From NCBI GenBank assembly GCA_963803245.1, contig CAWDLI010000004.1:303250-367249 (forward strand): a DNA stretch of 64,000 nucleotides. The letters are read 5' to 3'. A program made the translations under genes and the position numbers. Under the pieces are notes generated by a model that made no database searches, had not been told where the DNA came from, and was given only the letters and a program-made list of their open reading frames with translations. Source of the stretch: JACVRW01 sp963803245. Its GTDB lineage: Bacteria; Actinomycetota; Thermoleophilia; Solirubrobacterales; Thermoleophilaceae. How positions within the stretch are numbered: position 1 is the first letter of the stretch; every line of letters starts with the position of its first letter. Of this stretch, positions 1 to 8,601 are shown piece by piece.

Positions 1-2207
1 AGCAGCTCCGGCTCGAGCCCGCTGGACGCCAGCGCCTCGGACACGGCCTCCGCCAGTCCCGGCTCGACGATCTGGCGCGCCGAGACGTTCACCGACACGC
101 ACACCGGCGCGCCGTCCGAGCCCGCGTTCCAGCGCGCCGTCTGCTCGCAGGCCTCGGCCAGGACCCAGCGGCCGATCGGCAGGATGAGGCCTGTCTCCTC
201 AGCGACCGGGATGAAGTCGTTCGGACCCACGAGCTCTCCGTCGCGATGCCACCGGATGAGCGCCTCGAAGCCGACGGCGCGGCGCGAGGGCAGCTCCACG
301 AGCGGCTGGTAGTAGACCTCGAACTCCTCGCGGTCGATGGCGTCGCGCAGGGCGCTCTCGAGCGCGAGCCGCTGATTGGCCTTGGCGTTCAGGCGGGCGT
401 CGAAGAGCTCTATCCCGCCGCCGCCGTGGAGCTTCGCCTGGTAGCGGGCGGCGTCGGCGTCGCGCAGGACCTCGCCGGGATCGTCCCCGGAGTTCCCGAA
501 GGCCACGCCGATGCTGGCGGTCACGCTCAGCCGCCGGCCCTCCGCCTCCACGGGCTCCCCCAGGTCTGCCACGAGCCGCTCGGCCACGCGCAGGACGTCG
601 GTCTCGTCGCCCACGTCCTCGCAGATGACCACGAACTCGTCGCTGGCGAAGCGGCCGACCGTGTCGCCCGGCCGGACGGTCTGGTCGAGCCGGCGCGCGG
701 CCGTGCGGATCACCTCGTTGCCGACGGCTTCCCCGAACGAGTCGTTGACGACCTTCATGCGGTCGAGATCGATGAACAGGACACCGGTCGAGCGCCCCTG
801 CCGGCGGCTGGCGGCAAGCGCGTGCGCCAGCTGCTCCATCAGCAGCGCCCGGTTCGGAAGCCCCGTCAGCTCGTCGTGCAGAGCGCGCCGCTTCAGCGCC
901 ACCTCGTAGGCGCGGCGGTCGGTCACGTCGACGGCGGATACGACCCAGCCTCTGATCTCACCGTTCTCGTGGCGCAGCGGCGCGCCGTGGTAGACGACCC
1001 AGTGCTCGCCGCCCCCGGGGCGCACCAAGCGGCACTCGATGGTGGTCTCGTCTCCCTGGCGGCCGCGTTCGATGGCGGCCTCCCAGGCGGCGCGGTCGGG
1101 GGGGTCCAGCGTGGGCAGCGCCTCCTTCCCGATCGCCTGCACGGGGTCCACGTCGTGGATGTCCGCCCAGCGCTGGTTCACGTAGCGGCACTCCTGCGCG
1201 TCGTCGAGGAGACAGATGCCGACCGGTGACGAGGTGGCGAGCGCCCGAAACTGCTCCTCGTTGTCACGCAGGTCGCGTGCCCTGCTCCGCGCCTCGCGAA
1301 CGGCCCGGCGGCGCAGTCGCAGAAGCCCGAACAGAAGCAGCGTCAGCACGACGCCCAGGAAGAGCGTGACGTTCGGGCCGGTGCGGTCGATCGGGTCCCC
1401 CGCGGCTCCGGCGAGCGACGTCTTGAGCACCCACGTCCCGCCCTGTAGGTCCAGGGTGTCCTCGCGGTGGATCTCGTCGCCCTCGAGCACAGGCGGAACG
1501 GTCCGTGACGTGCTCCAGGAGACCGGCTTCCCCCAGGGGGAGAACAGCACCGCCTGTCCCTGTGCAGCGAACGTGTGAACGTCGTTGGCGAGGAAGGCCC
1601 GGGCGCGGAGCTTGAGCGCCACCCACCCAGTCAGTCGCTCACGGCGATCACGGAGCCCGTCGGGTATTTGCGCCCCCGCGTAGACCGGCCGCACCATCAC
1701 GAGGTCCGCGGGCGCGCGGGTCCGCGTGTCGTCGGTCTTGGTGAGCACGGCCCGGTTGCCGTCGCGCGCCTGCCTCAGCGCCGGTGCGATGCCGCGCACG
1801 GAGCTCAGCGGCCGCGCCGGGACCGCCCAGCCGCTGCGGTTGGTCGCGTACACCACCCGAGCCGACTCCGGGCGGCCCTGTATCCAGACGCTGCTGCGCG
1901 CTTCCGGAAGGCTCTGGCTCCGCCCCAGCACGGCGGAGAAGCTCGAGAACTCCTCGCGGGTGACCTCGCGCGAAGCGGCGAACAGCCCGGCGGTGCTGAG
2001 CAGGACCTGATCGTGCCGGCGCACGCTTGTCGCGAGCCGCTCCGACAGATCCTCCGCGCGTTGCGAGAGCTCCGCGTCGTTCTGCGCGCGCGCGGCATCC
2101 CGCCAGGCGAACCAGGCGAGACCGGACGCGAGGAAGCCCGCGACCAGGATGAACCAGGTCAGACCGGCGAGTTCACGCCGCTCGAACTGCGTAGGCCTCG
2201 GGGCCAT
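1..2207 (-). CDS. CHASE-PAS-GGDEF-EAL membrane c-di-GMP protein (3' end cut by window)
   Basis: Sensor protein that should make and/or break down cyclic di-GMP at the inner face of the membrane. The reading frame is open from the ATG at 2207 to the window edge (about 735 residues seen). Order: TM helix near residues 14-36; an extracytoplasmic CHASE-like region; a second TM helix near 276-297 followed by an Arg-rich stretch; a PAS domain from about 315 (EEQFRALATSSPVGICLLDD); a GGDEF domain from about 440 (TGLPNRALL); and the start of an EAL domain with GFEALIRW near 645. The GGDEF signature reads ASDEF at about 520, so cyclase activity may be reduced or lost, while the EAL motif is intact as far as it is visible. 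It lies 48 bases downstream of a zinc-ribbon gene on the same strand and may be co-transcribed. Family assignment is secure; net activity is inference. Confidence 0.9.
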   Translation of the reverse strand, partial: MAPRPTQFERRELAGLTWFILVAGFLASGLAWFAWRDAARAQNDAELSQRAEDLSERLATSVRRHDQVLLSTAGLFAASREVTREEFSSFSAVLGRSQSLPEARSSVWIQGRPESARVVYATNRSGWAVPARPLSSVRGIAPALRQARDGNRAVLTKTDDTRTRAPADLVMVRPVYAGAQIPDGLRDRRERLTGWVALKLRARAFLANDVHTFAAQGQAVLFSPWGKPVSWSTSRTVPPVLEGDEIHREDTLDLQGGTWVLKTSLAGAAGDPIDRTGPNVTLFLGVVLTLLLFGLLRLRRRAVREARSRARDLRDNEEQFRALATSSPVGICLLDDAQECRYVNQRWADIHDVDPVQAIGKEALPTLDPPDRAAWEAAIERGRQGDETTIECRLVRPGGGEHWVVYHGAPLRHENGEIRGWVVSAVDVTDRRAYEVALKRRALHDELTGLPNRALLMEQLAHALAASRRQGRSTGVLFIDLDRMKVVNDSFGEAVGNEVIRTAARRLDQTVRPGDTVGRFASDEFVVICEDVGDETDVLRVAERLVADLGEPVEAEGRRLSVTASIGVAFGNSGDDPGEVLRDADAARYQAKLHGGGGIELFDARLNAKANQRLALESALRDAIDREEFEVYYQPLVELPSRRAVGFEALIRWHRDGELVGPNDFIPVAEETGLILPIGRWVLAEACEQTARWNAGSDGAPVCVSVNVSARQIVEPGLAEAVSEALASSGLEPEL

Positions 2208-2255
2208 TACATGCTGTGTCGGGACCTTGGAGCAGCGGCTTGAGCCGCGCGGCGC

Positions 2256-2462
2256 TCAGCCCCTGGCTCTGGCGGCCGGTTTGGGCGTCCCCGCGGGCCG
2301 GCGTGTGCTCTCGCCCAGGCGTCCCGCGCGGAGCGACGCCGCGGTGATGGCGCCGGTGGGCCGGGGCAGCCGCTCCCCGCAGCCGGCGCAGGGGTCGACA
2401 CTGGACCAGTACGCCACGGTGAAGTTGACCAGGCCGCAGCGATCGCAGTTCACGTAGGGCAT
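2256..2462 (-). CDS. Small zinc-ribbon protein, 68 aa
   Basis: Function unknown. The N-terminal half holds two CxxC knuckles (CDRC at residues 6-9 and CAGC at 25-28), enough for one Zn ribbon. The C-terminal half is a basic, Pro/Arg/Ala-rich tail with no recognisable domain. I chose the ATG at 2462 because a Shine-Dalgarno-like GGAAGTGAG sits just upstream and because the frame beyond it is Arg/Ser-rich and looks non-coding. The gene is divergent from the membrane protein starting at 2545 and lies upstream of the c-di-GMP gene on the same strand. Such proteins may bind nucleic acid or a partner protein, but nothing here shows which. Confidence 0.65.
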   Translation of the reverse strand: MPYVNCDRCGLVNFTVAYWSSVDPCAGCGERLPRPTGAITAASLRAGRLGESTRRPAGTPKPAARARG

Positions 2463-2544
2463 CGCGCTCACTTCCGCACGGACCGGGCTAGTCCTCGCCA
2501 AGCGGCGACGAAGACCGAGATGCTGCAATGGCATCCTCCCGGCC

Positions 2545-3291
2545 GTGGCATTCGTGCTGACCCTCCTCGGAGCCATGCTGGCGGTGGCGCTCGAGCTGCT
2601 GGAGGCGCTCGCGATCGTGCTCGCCGTGGCGGCGAGCCGCAGGCCGCGGGACGCGGTCATCGGGGCCGGAGCGGCCGTGTTGGTGTGCCTGGTGGCCGGG
2701 CTGCTGCTCGGGCCGGTGCTGGTCAGCCGGCTCGCCGCCGAGCCGCTCAAGCTGGTGATCGGGGTTGCGCTGCTGCTCTTCGGGCTCGAGTGGCTCCGGA
2801 AGGGGGTGCTGAGGCTGGCCGGCCGGCGCTCCCGCTCCTCCGCCTACGCCGAGTACCTCGAAGAGCGCGATGCCCTCGCCGGGTCTCCTCCCGACGGCAC
2901 CGATTGGGCGGCCCGGACGGTGGCCTTCAAGGGCGTCCTGCTCGAGGGCCTCGAGGTGATCCTGATCGTTACGGCGCTGGCGGGCCCGGCGTCGGCACGC
3001 ACGCCCGCGCTGCTCGGCGCCGGGCTGGCGGTGGTGCTCACGATCGTGGTCGGTCTGGTGCTGCACCGGCCGCTCCGGCGCGTGCCCGAGACCGAGCTCA
3101 AGTACGGCGTGGGGATCCTGCTCTCGAGCTTCGGCACCTTCTTCGTGGCCGAGGGGCTCGGCGTCTCCTGGCCTCTCGACGATGCCTCACTGCTGCTGCT
3201 CGCTCTCGCCTACATCCTCGCGTCCCAGCTGATGGTCCGCCGGCTGCGCGACGGGACGCGCGGGCTCGTGGAGCAGCCGGTGAGCGCATGA
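2545..3291 (+). CDS. Multi-pass membrane protein with FTR1-like EGLE motif (COG4280-like), 248 aa
   Basis: Integral membrane protein with about seven hydrophobic segments in two blocks. The first block carries ALELLEAL (about residues 15-22) and the second LLEGLEVILIV (about 131-141). The second motif resembles the REGLE motif of FTR1-type iron permeases, and paired acidic motifs in helices are also seen in GDT1/TMEM165-type cation transporters, so a divalent cation transporter is possible but unproven. A hydrophilic loop around residues 92-120 separates the blocks. Start is GTG at 2545. It overlaps the next small membrane protein gene by 4 bases (ATGA), so the two are probably translated together. 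Membrane topology is seen; substrate is not. Confidence 0.75.
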   Translation: MAFVLTLLGAMLAVALELLEALAIVLAVAASRRPRDAVIGAGAAVLVCLVAGLLLGPVLVSRLAAEPLKLVIGVALLLFGLEWLRKGVLRLAGRRSRSSAYAEYLEERDALAGSPPDGTDWAARTVAFKGVLLEGLEVILIVTALAGPASARTPALLGAGLAVVLTIVVGLVLHRPLRRVPETELKYGVGILLSSFGTFFVAEGLGVSWPLDDASLLLLALAYILASQLMVRRLRDGTRGLVEQPVSA

Positions 3292-3500
3292 CGTTTTTCC
3301 ACCAGCTCCGCCTGCTGGTGCTCGGCGAGACGCGCTCGCTACCGCTCGGGGTGGCGGGCGCGGTCGCGGTCGCGGTCCTCGTGAGGGAGGTCGCGGGTCC
3401 GGACGGCTGGTGGCACCACGGTGGCGGCTTCCTGCTCCTCCTGCTGCTGCTCGGCGCGCTCTGGCTCACGCTGGCCGGCGCGCCGCGGAGAAAGTCTTAG
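3288..3500 (+). CDS. Small membrane protein, 70 aa
   Basis: A 70-residue protein of unknown function whose ATG overlaps the stop codon of the preceding membrane protein (ATGA), which argues for translational coupling. It has two hydrophobic helices: roughly residues 18-32 and 48-62, the latter a nearly pure Leu run. Between them lies a short Trp-Trp-His-His stretch (residues 41-44) that could sit at the membrane surface. The C-terminus is basic (RRKS). It is too short for a transporter alone and may be an accessory subunit of the upstream protein; that link rests on gene order only. Confidence 0.6.
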   Translation: MTFFHQLRLLVLGETRSLPLGVAGAVAVAVLVREVAGPDGWWHHGGGFLLLLLLLGALWLTLAGAPRRKS

Positions 3501-3545
3501 CCGCTTCTTACGCGCCGCACTCGCTCCGCGATACGGTGAGAGGCC

Positions 3546-4337
3546 GTGCATCCATCTCTCCCGCAAGCACACGCCGGTGCACAGGCGACCGACTCGACGG
3601 TCCGTCGCCAACAGTCCCAGCGTGGCGCGCGGGTGCTCCGGCGGTTCGTGAGCAGGCAGAAGCTGGACGGCTGGATCGACCTGGCGCGACTGAAGCTCGA
3701 CTCCTACCCGAGCGGGCGCTATCAGCCCATCGCCGTGTTGCCGGGCCGCGTGGCCAAGCGTGCCGACGGCTCCGTCTCACGTTGGTCCGCGATCGCGCCG
3801 CTGGTGCGTGAGCTGAACGTGCGGACGGCGGTGGACATCGGAGCCAACGAGGGCTACTTCTCGCTCAAGCTCGGCGCCGGCGGGGTGACCACCGTGGCGC
3901 TCGAGTCCGCGCCCACGGCCCAGCGCACGTCCCTGCTGGCGGTCAAGCGAAGCGGCCTCCACAACGTGGGCGTGCTGGCGTTCGAGGTGCGGGAGGACAC
4001 CGTCGAGATGGTGCCGCCGGCGGACGCCGCGGTGTTCCTGTCCCTCTGGCATCACCTGGTGCGCGACTACGGGCTCGAGGTGGCCACCGCCATCACCGCG
4101 CGCATCTGGTCCAAGACCGCGACCGTCATGTTCTTCGACACCGGCGAGGACGAGATGCCCGCCAGCTTCGGACTGCCCGCGATGACGCCGGATCCTCGGT
4201 CTTGGCTCGAGGACTACCTGTCGGACACATGCCCCGGCGGCGAGGTAAGGCACCTCGGCCGGCACCACGCGTTCGATGTCGACGGCAACCCCTGCGACCG
4301 CAACCTGTTCGCGGTCGTCCGCCGAGACCGCGGCTAG
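3546..4337 (+). CDS. SAM-dependent methyltransferase (class I fold), 263 aa
   Basis: Rossmann-fold methyltransferase of unknown substrate. Motif I for S-adenosylmethionine binding is clear (AVDIGANEGYFSLKLG, about residues 94-109), followed by an acidic end of strand 2 (ALESAP, about 119-124) and a motif IV-like segment around SLWHHLV (about 166-172). The first 30 residues are polar and poorly conserved-looking, so a downstream GTG near 3633 may be the real start. The protein ends in the same reading frame in which the HMG-CoA reductase-like gene follows, 105 bases before that gene's first usual start codon. The fold call is solid; the target could be a lipid, RNA or small molecule. Confidence 0.75.
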   Translation: MHPSLPQAHAGAQATDSTVRRQQSQRGARVLRRFVSRQKLDGWIDLARLKLDSYPSGRYQPIAVLPGRVAKRADGSVSRWSAIAPLVRELNVRTAVDIGANEGYFSLKLGAGGVTTVALESAPTAQRTSLLAVKRSGLHNVGVLAFEVREDTVEMVPPADAAVFLSLWHHLVRDYGLEVATAITARIWSKTATVMFFDTGEDEMPASFGLPAMTPDPRSWLEDYLSDTCPGGEVRHLGRHHAFDVDGNPCDRNLFAVVRRDRG

Positions 4338-4442
4338 CCGGAGACGGTTACGGCGGCCATCGACCCAGCGGCGCGGAAGCGGATTCCGCGGGACCCGGAG
4401 GACGACTTCACGCGCGAGGCGGCCGAGGCTCGGCGCGCGTTC

Positions 4443-5540
4443 GTGGAGGAGGCCACCGGCGCCTCGCTCGAGCACGTGTCGCACTACTCGGTGGACCCGG
4501 CGAGCGTGGCGGGGAACATCGAGCACTTCACCGGGGTCGCCCAGGTTCCGATCGGCGTCGCGGGTCCGCTGCTGGTGAACGGGGAGCATGCCCAGGGCGA
4601 GTTCTACGTTCCGCTCGCCACCGCCGAGGGCACGCTCGTGGCGAGCTACAACCGCGGCATGAAGACGCTCCACGAGGCAGGCGGCGTGAAGACCACCGTG
4701 ATGGACGACGCGATGCAGCGCGCGCCCGCCTTCGTGTTCGAGTCGGCGCGCGAGGCACGCGCCTTCGGAGAGTGGCTGAGCGAGAACTTCGACGACATCA
4801 AGGCCGCCGCCGAGACCACGACGCGCACCGGCAGGCTGCGCGACATCGAGCAGTACTCCGCCAGCCGGATCCTCTTCACGCGCTTCAACTACACGACCGG
4901 CGACGCCGCGGGGCAGAACCTCACCGGCAAGGCCACCGCGGCCGCGTGCGCGTGGATCACGTCGAACTACGAGGGCATCGACAGGTTCTATCTCGAGTCG
5001 AACTTCGCGACCGACAAGAAGAGCTCGCAGGTGAACATGCTGCGCACGCGCGGGAAGCGCGTGGTGGCGGAGGCCACGGTCCCGGCGGAGCTGATCCCCA
5101 AGCACATGCACTCCACGGGCGAGCAGCTCTTCGCCGCCCGCCAGGTCTCGAACCTCGGCGGCTTCATGTCGGGCGTGAACAACAACGGCGCGCACTCCGC
5201 CAACGGCATCACCGCGCTCTTCATCGCGACCGGTCAGGACGTGGCCAACGTGGCCGAGTCGTCCGCCGCGTTCGCCTACTCCGAGCTGCAGCCGAACGGC
5301 GACTACTACTACTCGGTCACGATCCCGTCGCTGATCGTCGCCACCTACGGCGGCGGCACCGGGCTGGCCACCCAGCGCGAGTGCCTCGAGATGCTCGGTT
5401 GCTACGGAGACGGCAAGGTACGCAAGCTCGCCGAGATCGTCGCGGCCACCGTCCTATGCGGCGAGCTGTCGCTGGGGTCGGCGATCGTGGCGGAGGAGTG
5501 GGTCAGGGCGCACGACCTGCTGGGGCGCAACCGCCCCTAG
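4443..5540 (+). CDS. HMG-CoA reductase-like protein, class I type, divergent
   Basis: Related to hydroxymethylglutaryl-CoA reductase, which makes mevalonate from HMG-CoA using NADPH. Class I landmarks are present: AQVPIGVAGPL (about residues 33-43), catalytic Glu in LATAEGTLVAS (Glu62), catalytic Lys in TDKKSSQVN, catalytic Asp in ATGQDVANV, and the C-terminal catalytic His in AHDLLGRN. The dinucleotide-binding DAMGMNM motif reads DAAGQNL, an unusual substitution. Start is uncertain: GTG 4443 is the first usual start, yet codons upstream back to the stop at 4337 still read like the family N-terminus (IPRDPEDDFTREAAE), with only ATC 4359 and ATT 4383 as rare start options. No other mevalonate-pathway gene lies nearby. 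Confidence 0.85.
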   Translation: MEEATGASLEHVSHYSVDPASVAGNIEHFTGVAQVPIGVAGPLLVNGEHAQGEFYVPLATAEGTLVASYNRGMKTLHEAGGVKTTVMDDAMQRAPAFVFESAREARAFGEWLSENFDDIKAAAETTTRTGRLRDIEQYSASRILFTRFNYTTGDAAGQNLTGKATAAACAWITSNYEGIDRFYLESNFATDKKSSQVNMLRTRGKRVVAEATVPAELIPKHMHSTGEQLFAARQVSNLGGFMSGVNNNGAHSANGITALFIATGQDVANVAESSAAFAYSELQPNGDYYYSVTIPSLIVATYGGGTGLATQRECLEMLGCYGDGKVRKLAEIVAATVLCGELSLGSAIVAEEWVRAHDLLGRNRP

Positions 5541-5547
5541 GCGGGGG

Positions 5548-6705
5548 CTACCCGGCGGCGCTGAGCTGCATCGCGCCGGCAGCCTGGCCCGCCTGGTTCG
5601 CGCAGGCGTAGGCGGGTCCCGTCTGCTGCCAGATGAGCGTGAGGCAGCGGGCGAGCGCCTGCTGGCCGAACGCGTTGGGATGGAACAGCTCCTGGATCTC
5701 GCCCTGGGTGAGCGAGCCCTGGTTCACGAAACGCGTCCACTCGTGCGTGGCGGAGTCGGGCGGGCCGGGAGTGCCGGAGGGACCGACGAGGCTCGTGGTA
5801 TCGGAGCAGAACTCGCGGCCCTGGAAGGCGTTGCTCAGGTCGAGGAACTGCACGTCGTTCGCGCGTGCGACCGCCCCGAGCCCGCGGCTGATGCGCGGTC
5901 CGATCGTGTCGCGCGCCCAATCCGAGTCGCTGTCGTAGAAGGGGCAGCCGCCGCCGGCCGAGCGCAGCGGGTCACGCTCGGCATAACGGTTCTCGGATGC
6001 GCGCGGGAGGGCCGACGGATAGCTCTGGAGCACGAACCGGTAGGGCGTGGCCCGGTAGCCGTTGGAGTTCATCACCACGCGAATGTCCTTGATCGCCTTG
6101 TCCACGCGCCCCAGAACGGACACGAACTGGAGGTTGAACGGGCGCTCGTGCGTGGTCTCGCACGGCGGGCCGAAGCTGAGGTAGGCCGTGATGCAGTCCT
6201 GGACGATCGAGGCGAAGCCGAGGTCGTTGCCCCCTATCGACAGGACGATCAGCTTGACCTTGCGCGCCTTGGCGATGAAATCGAGCTGGTCGGCCTGCGG
6301 CGCCTCGCCCTTGAAGCTCTGGCCGCCGTTGGCGCCGCGGAAGACGTTCGCCGTCTCCGCGCCCGAGCACGCGAGGTTGAGCTTCAGGTCCGTGGGCACG
6401 TCGGCGGCGAGGATCTCCGCGACGTCGGAGCGGTGGCAGCCGTCCACGTCGGTGCCGTTGACGTAGACGCGGCTGAGGTCGGTGTCGCACACGAGCGGCA
6501 GCGAGCAGACCGTCGCGCGATCGGTGCCAGACCGGTCGCCGGTGTTGTCGATGCTGTTGCCGTACCAGCGGCCGGCCTCGCCGGAGATGTAGGAGTCCCC
6601 CAGCGAGACGATCGCGTCCCGCGGCGAGTTCGGGTAGGCCACGGCACCGGCGGGAACGAGCAGGCACGCGAGCACCACGACCAGCGCCATCGGCGTCCCA
6701 CGCAT
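5548..6705 (-). CDS. Secreted SGNH/GDSL-family hydrolase, 385 aa
   Basis: Exported esterase/lipase-type enzyme. A signal peptide covers about residues 1-23 (ending AVAY). Block I follows immediately as VSLGDSYISGEAGRW with the nucleophile Ser38. Block III is LSIGGNDLGF, and the catalytic His lies near the C-terminus in LFHPNAFGQ; the usual Asp two or three residues before it is not obvious (ELFH), so an acidic residue nearby may serve. Cysteines in the mature part could form disulfides. Start ATG 6705. It ends 7 bases after the convergent HMG-CoA reductase-like gene and is divergent from another secreted hydrolase at 6766. Acyl substrate is not deducible. Confidence 0.88.
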   Translation of the reverse strand: MRGTPMALVVVLACLLVPAGAVAYPNSPRDAIVSLGDSYISGEAGRWYGNSIDNTGDRSGTDRATVCSLPLVCDTDLSRVYVNGTDVDGCHRSDVAEILAADVPTDLKLNLACSGAETANVFRGANGGQSFKGEAPQADQLDFIAKARKVKLIVLSIGGNDLGFASIVQDCITAYLSFGPPCETTHERPFNLQFVSVLGRVDKAIKDIRVVMNSNGYRATPYRFVLQSYPSALPRASENRYAERDPLRSAGGGCPFYDSDSDWARDTIGPRISRGLGAVARANDVQFLDLSNAFQGREFCSDTTSLVGPSGTPGPPDSATHEWTRFVNQGSLTQGEIQELFHPNAFGQQALARCLTLIWQQTGPAYACANQAGQAAGAMQLSAAG

Positions 6706-6750
6706 GGAGGCACCCTACCCCGTCTGGGGCACACGGCGCGCTGGACTAGC

Positions 6751-6766
6751 TATGGTCGCCGGATCG
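6751..6766 (+). promoter_or_regulatory. Candidate -10 element for a leaderless GTG start
   Basis: TATGGT at 6751-6756 matches the -10 consensus at 4 of 6 positions and ends 9 bases before GTG 6766. That spacing would put the transcription start at or next to the GTG, which fits a leaderless mRNA. No convincing Shine-Dalgarno is needed or seen for that start. No good -35 was found. Confidence 0.35.
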
Positions 6767-8580
6767 TGCGGGAAGTCATGAGATGCAGCGCCGCGACCGC
6801 GCTCGCCTGGGTGTCGCTTGCGGGCGTGGCGCAGGCCGAGGACATCGTCGTCCCGTCGTTCGACGGCACCCCGATCGTGGCCCACTGGTTCCCCAACCCA
6901 GGTCTCTCGGGGAATGAGCGCCGCCAACCGGTCGTGCTCAACGGGCCGGGCTGGAGCCAGCCTGGCGAGAACGACCCGTCGCGCGGCGCGATCAAGCGCC
7001 TCCACGATCTGGGTTACCACGTTCTTACCTGGGACCCGCGCGGCTTCGGCGTCTCGGGAGGCGAGGCCACCATCAACGCACCAGACGTGGAGGGACGGGA
7101 CGTGAGCGCGCTCATCGATCGAGTGGCTCAGTTCCCAGAGGTCGCCGGCGACAAGGCCGGCGATCCGCGCGTGGGCATGACCGGCGGGAGCTATGGCGGC
7201 GGGATCCAACTCTCCACCGCCGCGATCGACCGCCGTATCGATGCGATCGTGCCGGTCGTGGCCTGGCACTCACTCGAGACGAGCCTCTACAAGGACCGCA
7301 CCTTCAAGCAGGGTTGGAACTCGCTGCTCTACTCGATCGGGCTCGCCAACGCCACGAACGGCGGGCTCGGCGGGGGGCCCGCCGGAGTGCAGACCGGCGG
7401 ACTCGATCCGCACATCACCTCCGCCTACGACAGCGCCACGGCCACAGGCACCCTGAGCGCCGCCGACGAGGCCTGGTTCAGAGACCGGGGCCCCGGTGAC
7501 AGGGCTATCCGGAGAATCACGGCGCCGACACTGCTCGTGGGCGGCACCGTGGACACCCTGTTCCCGCTCGACGAGGACGTGAAGGTCTACAAGCTGCTGA
7601 AGGCTCGCGGGACGCCGGTGAAGATGTTCTGGTTCTGCGGCGGCCACGGGCAGTGCGCCGAGGGGAACGGCGGCGAGCCGGGCGCGGGACTCGACGTGGG
7701 CTCCATCCTCGGCAGCGGCGGCGGCGATCCCCGCCTCGAGGCGGCAAGCGCAGCGTGGCTCGCCCGCTACCTGAAGGGCGACCGCGTGAAGACGGGCCCC
7801 GGGTTCGAGTTCCGCTCGGACGACCGCAAGTACCGCGTGGCGCCTCAGTACCCCGTCGCGCCCGGCAAGCCGGTCAAGGCGCGCGGCTCCGGCACCCTCT
7901 CGATCGCCCCCGGCGCGACCTCGGGCGGAGCCACGTCGGCCGCGGCGGCCGCCGGCGGCGGCCTCGACGTGCCGCTGACGGTGCGCAAGGCCGCCCAGCT
8001 GCTCGGCCCCCCGAAGGTCACGCTCACCTACACGGGCACGGGCGCCCCGGCAGACGCACGGGTCTTCGCGCAGCTGATCAACGTGGACCGCGGCGTGGTG
8101 GTGGGCAACCAGTCGGTGCCGATCCCCGTGCGCCTGGACGGGCGCAAGCACACCATCTCGCGCCGGCTCGTGCCGATCGCCTCCACGGCGAAGGCGGGGG
8201 CGCGCTACACGCTCCAGCTCGTGGCCGGCTCGGCGATCTGGTCGCAGCAACGGGCGACGGGGACGCTCAAGGCGTCGCGGATCGACGTCGAGCTGCCGGT
8301 GGCCGATCCTCGCGGCCTCGGGCCGAGGGGGCGGCGCTGCACCACGGCCCGCTCCTTCCGCTTCGAGCTCGCGAAGCGCCTCCGCGGGCAGGTGCTCGAC
8401 GGACGCGTGCTCCTACGCGGCCGGCGCGTGGCACGCGTGCGCGGCGCGGGCAAGGGCGGGCGCGTGAAGTTCGCCCGCAGCGCCGCCGGCGCTCAGAAGC
8501 TGAAGCTGGTCCTGCGCCTGAGCGACGGCCGGACGATCACGCGCAAGCGGACCGTCCTGCTCTGCGCGCCCGGCAGCTGA
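6766..8580 (+). CDS. Secreted alpha/beta hydrolase of the S15/CocE X-Pro dipeptidyl-peptidase type, 604 aa
   Basis: Exported serine hydrolase. The signal peptide ends near VAQAED (about residue 27). The hydrolase triad can be placed: Ser142 in GGSYGGG, Asp263 in GGTVDTLFP and His294 in GGHGQC. The motif and the C-terminal beta-rich region (about 380-600) resemble X-prolyl dipeptidyl aminopeptidases and CocE-like acylases. The last 100 residues are very rich in Arg, as is common for secreted proteins of this group. I chose GTG 6766 because a -10-like TATGGT lies just upstream; ATG 6778 in the same frame with GGGAAG before it is the alternative. It is one of four secreted hydrolases in a row. 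Peptide versus ester substrate is unresolved. Confidence 0.85.
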   Translation: MREVMRCSAATALAWVSLAGVAQAEDIVVPSFDGTPIVAHWFPNPGLSGNERRQPVVLNGPGWSQPGENDPSRGAIKRLHDLGYHVLTWDPRGFGVSGGEATINAPDVEGRDVSALIDRVAQFPEVAGDKAGDPRVGMTGGSYGGGIQLSTAAIDRRIDAIVPVVAWHSLETSLYKDRTFKQGWNSLLYSIGLANATNGGLGGGPAGVQTGGLDPHITSAYDSATATGTLSAADEAWFRDRGPGDRAIRRITAPTLLVGGTVDTLFPLDEDVKVYKLLKARGTPVKMFWFCGGHGQCAEGNGGEPGAGLDVGSILGSGGGDPRLEAASAAWLARYLKGDRVKTGPGFEFRSDDRKYRVAPQYPVAPGKPVKARGSGTLSIAPGATSGGATSAAAAAGGGLDVPLTVRKAAQLLGPPKVTLTYTGTGAPADARVFAQLINVDRGVVVGNQSVPIPVRLDGRKHTISRRLVPIASTAKAGARYTLQLVAGSAIWSQQRATGTLKASRIDVELPVADPRGLGPRGRRCTTARSFRFELAKRLRGQVLDGRVLLRGRRVARVRGAGKGGRVKFARSAAGAQKLKLVLRLSDGRTITRKRTVLLCAPGS

Positions 8581-8601
8581 TCCAGGGGACGCCGGACCCG
8601 G

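Noticed and set aside
246..1229. Long plus-strand frame opposite the c-di-GMP gene
   Set aside because: Arg/Gly/Val-rich shadow of the GGDEF-EAL frame; no domain and no ribosome site. Similar shadows occur opposite many genes here because of the high GC content.
2463..2750. Upstream extension of the zinc-ribbon protein
   Set aside because: The extra residues are Ser/Arg/Thr-rich, overlap the divergent membrane-protein gene and lack conserved features; ATG 2462 has its own ribosome site.
3777..5195. 472-residue minus-strand open frame
   Set aside because: Opposite the methyltransferase and HMG-CoA reductase-like genes, which have full catalytic motifs.
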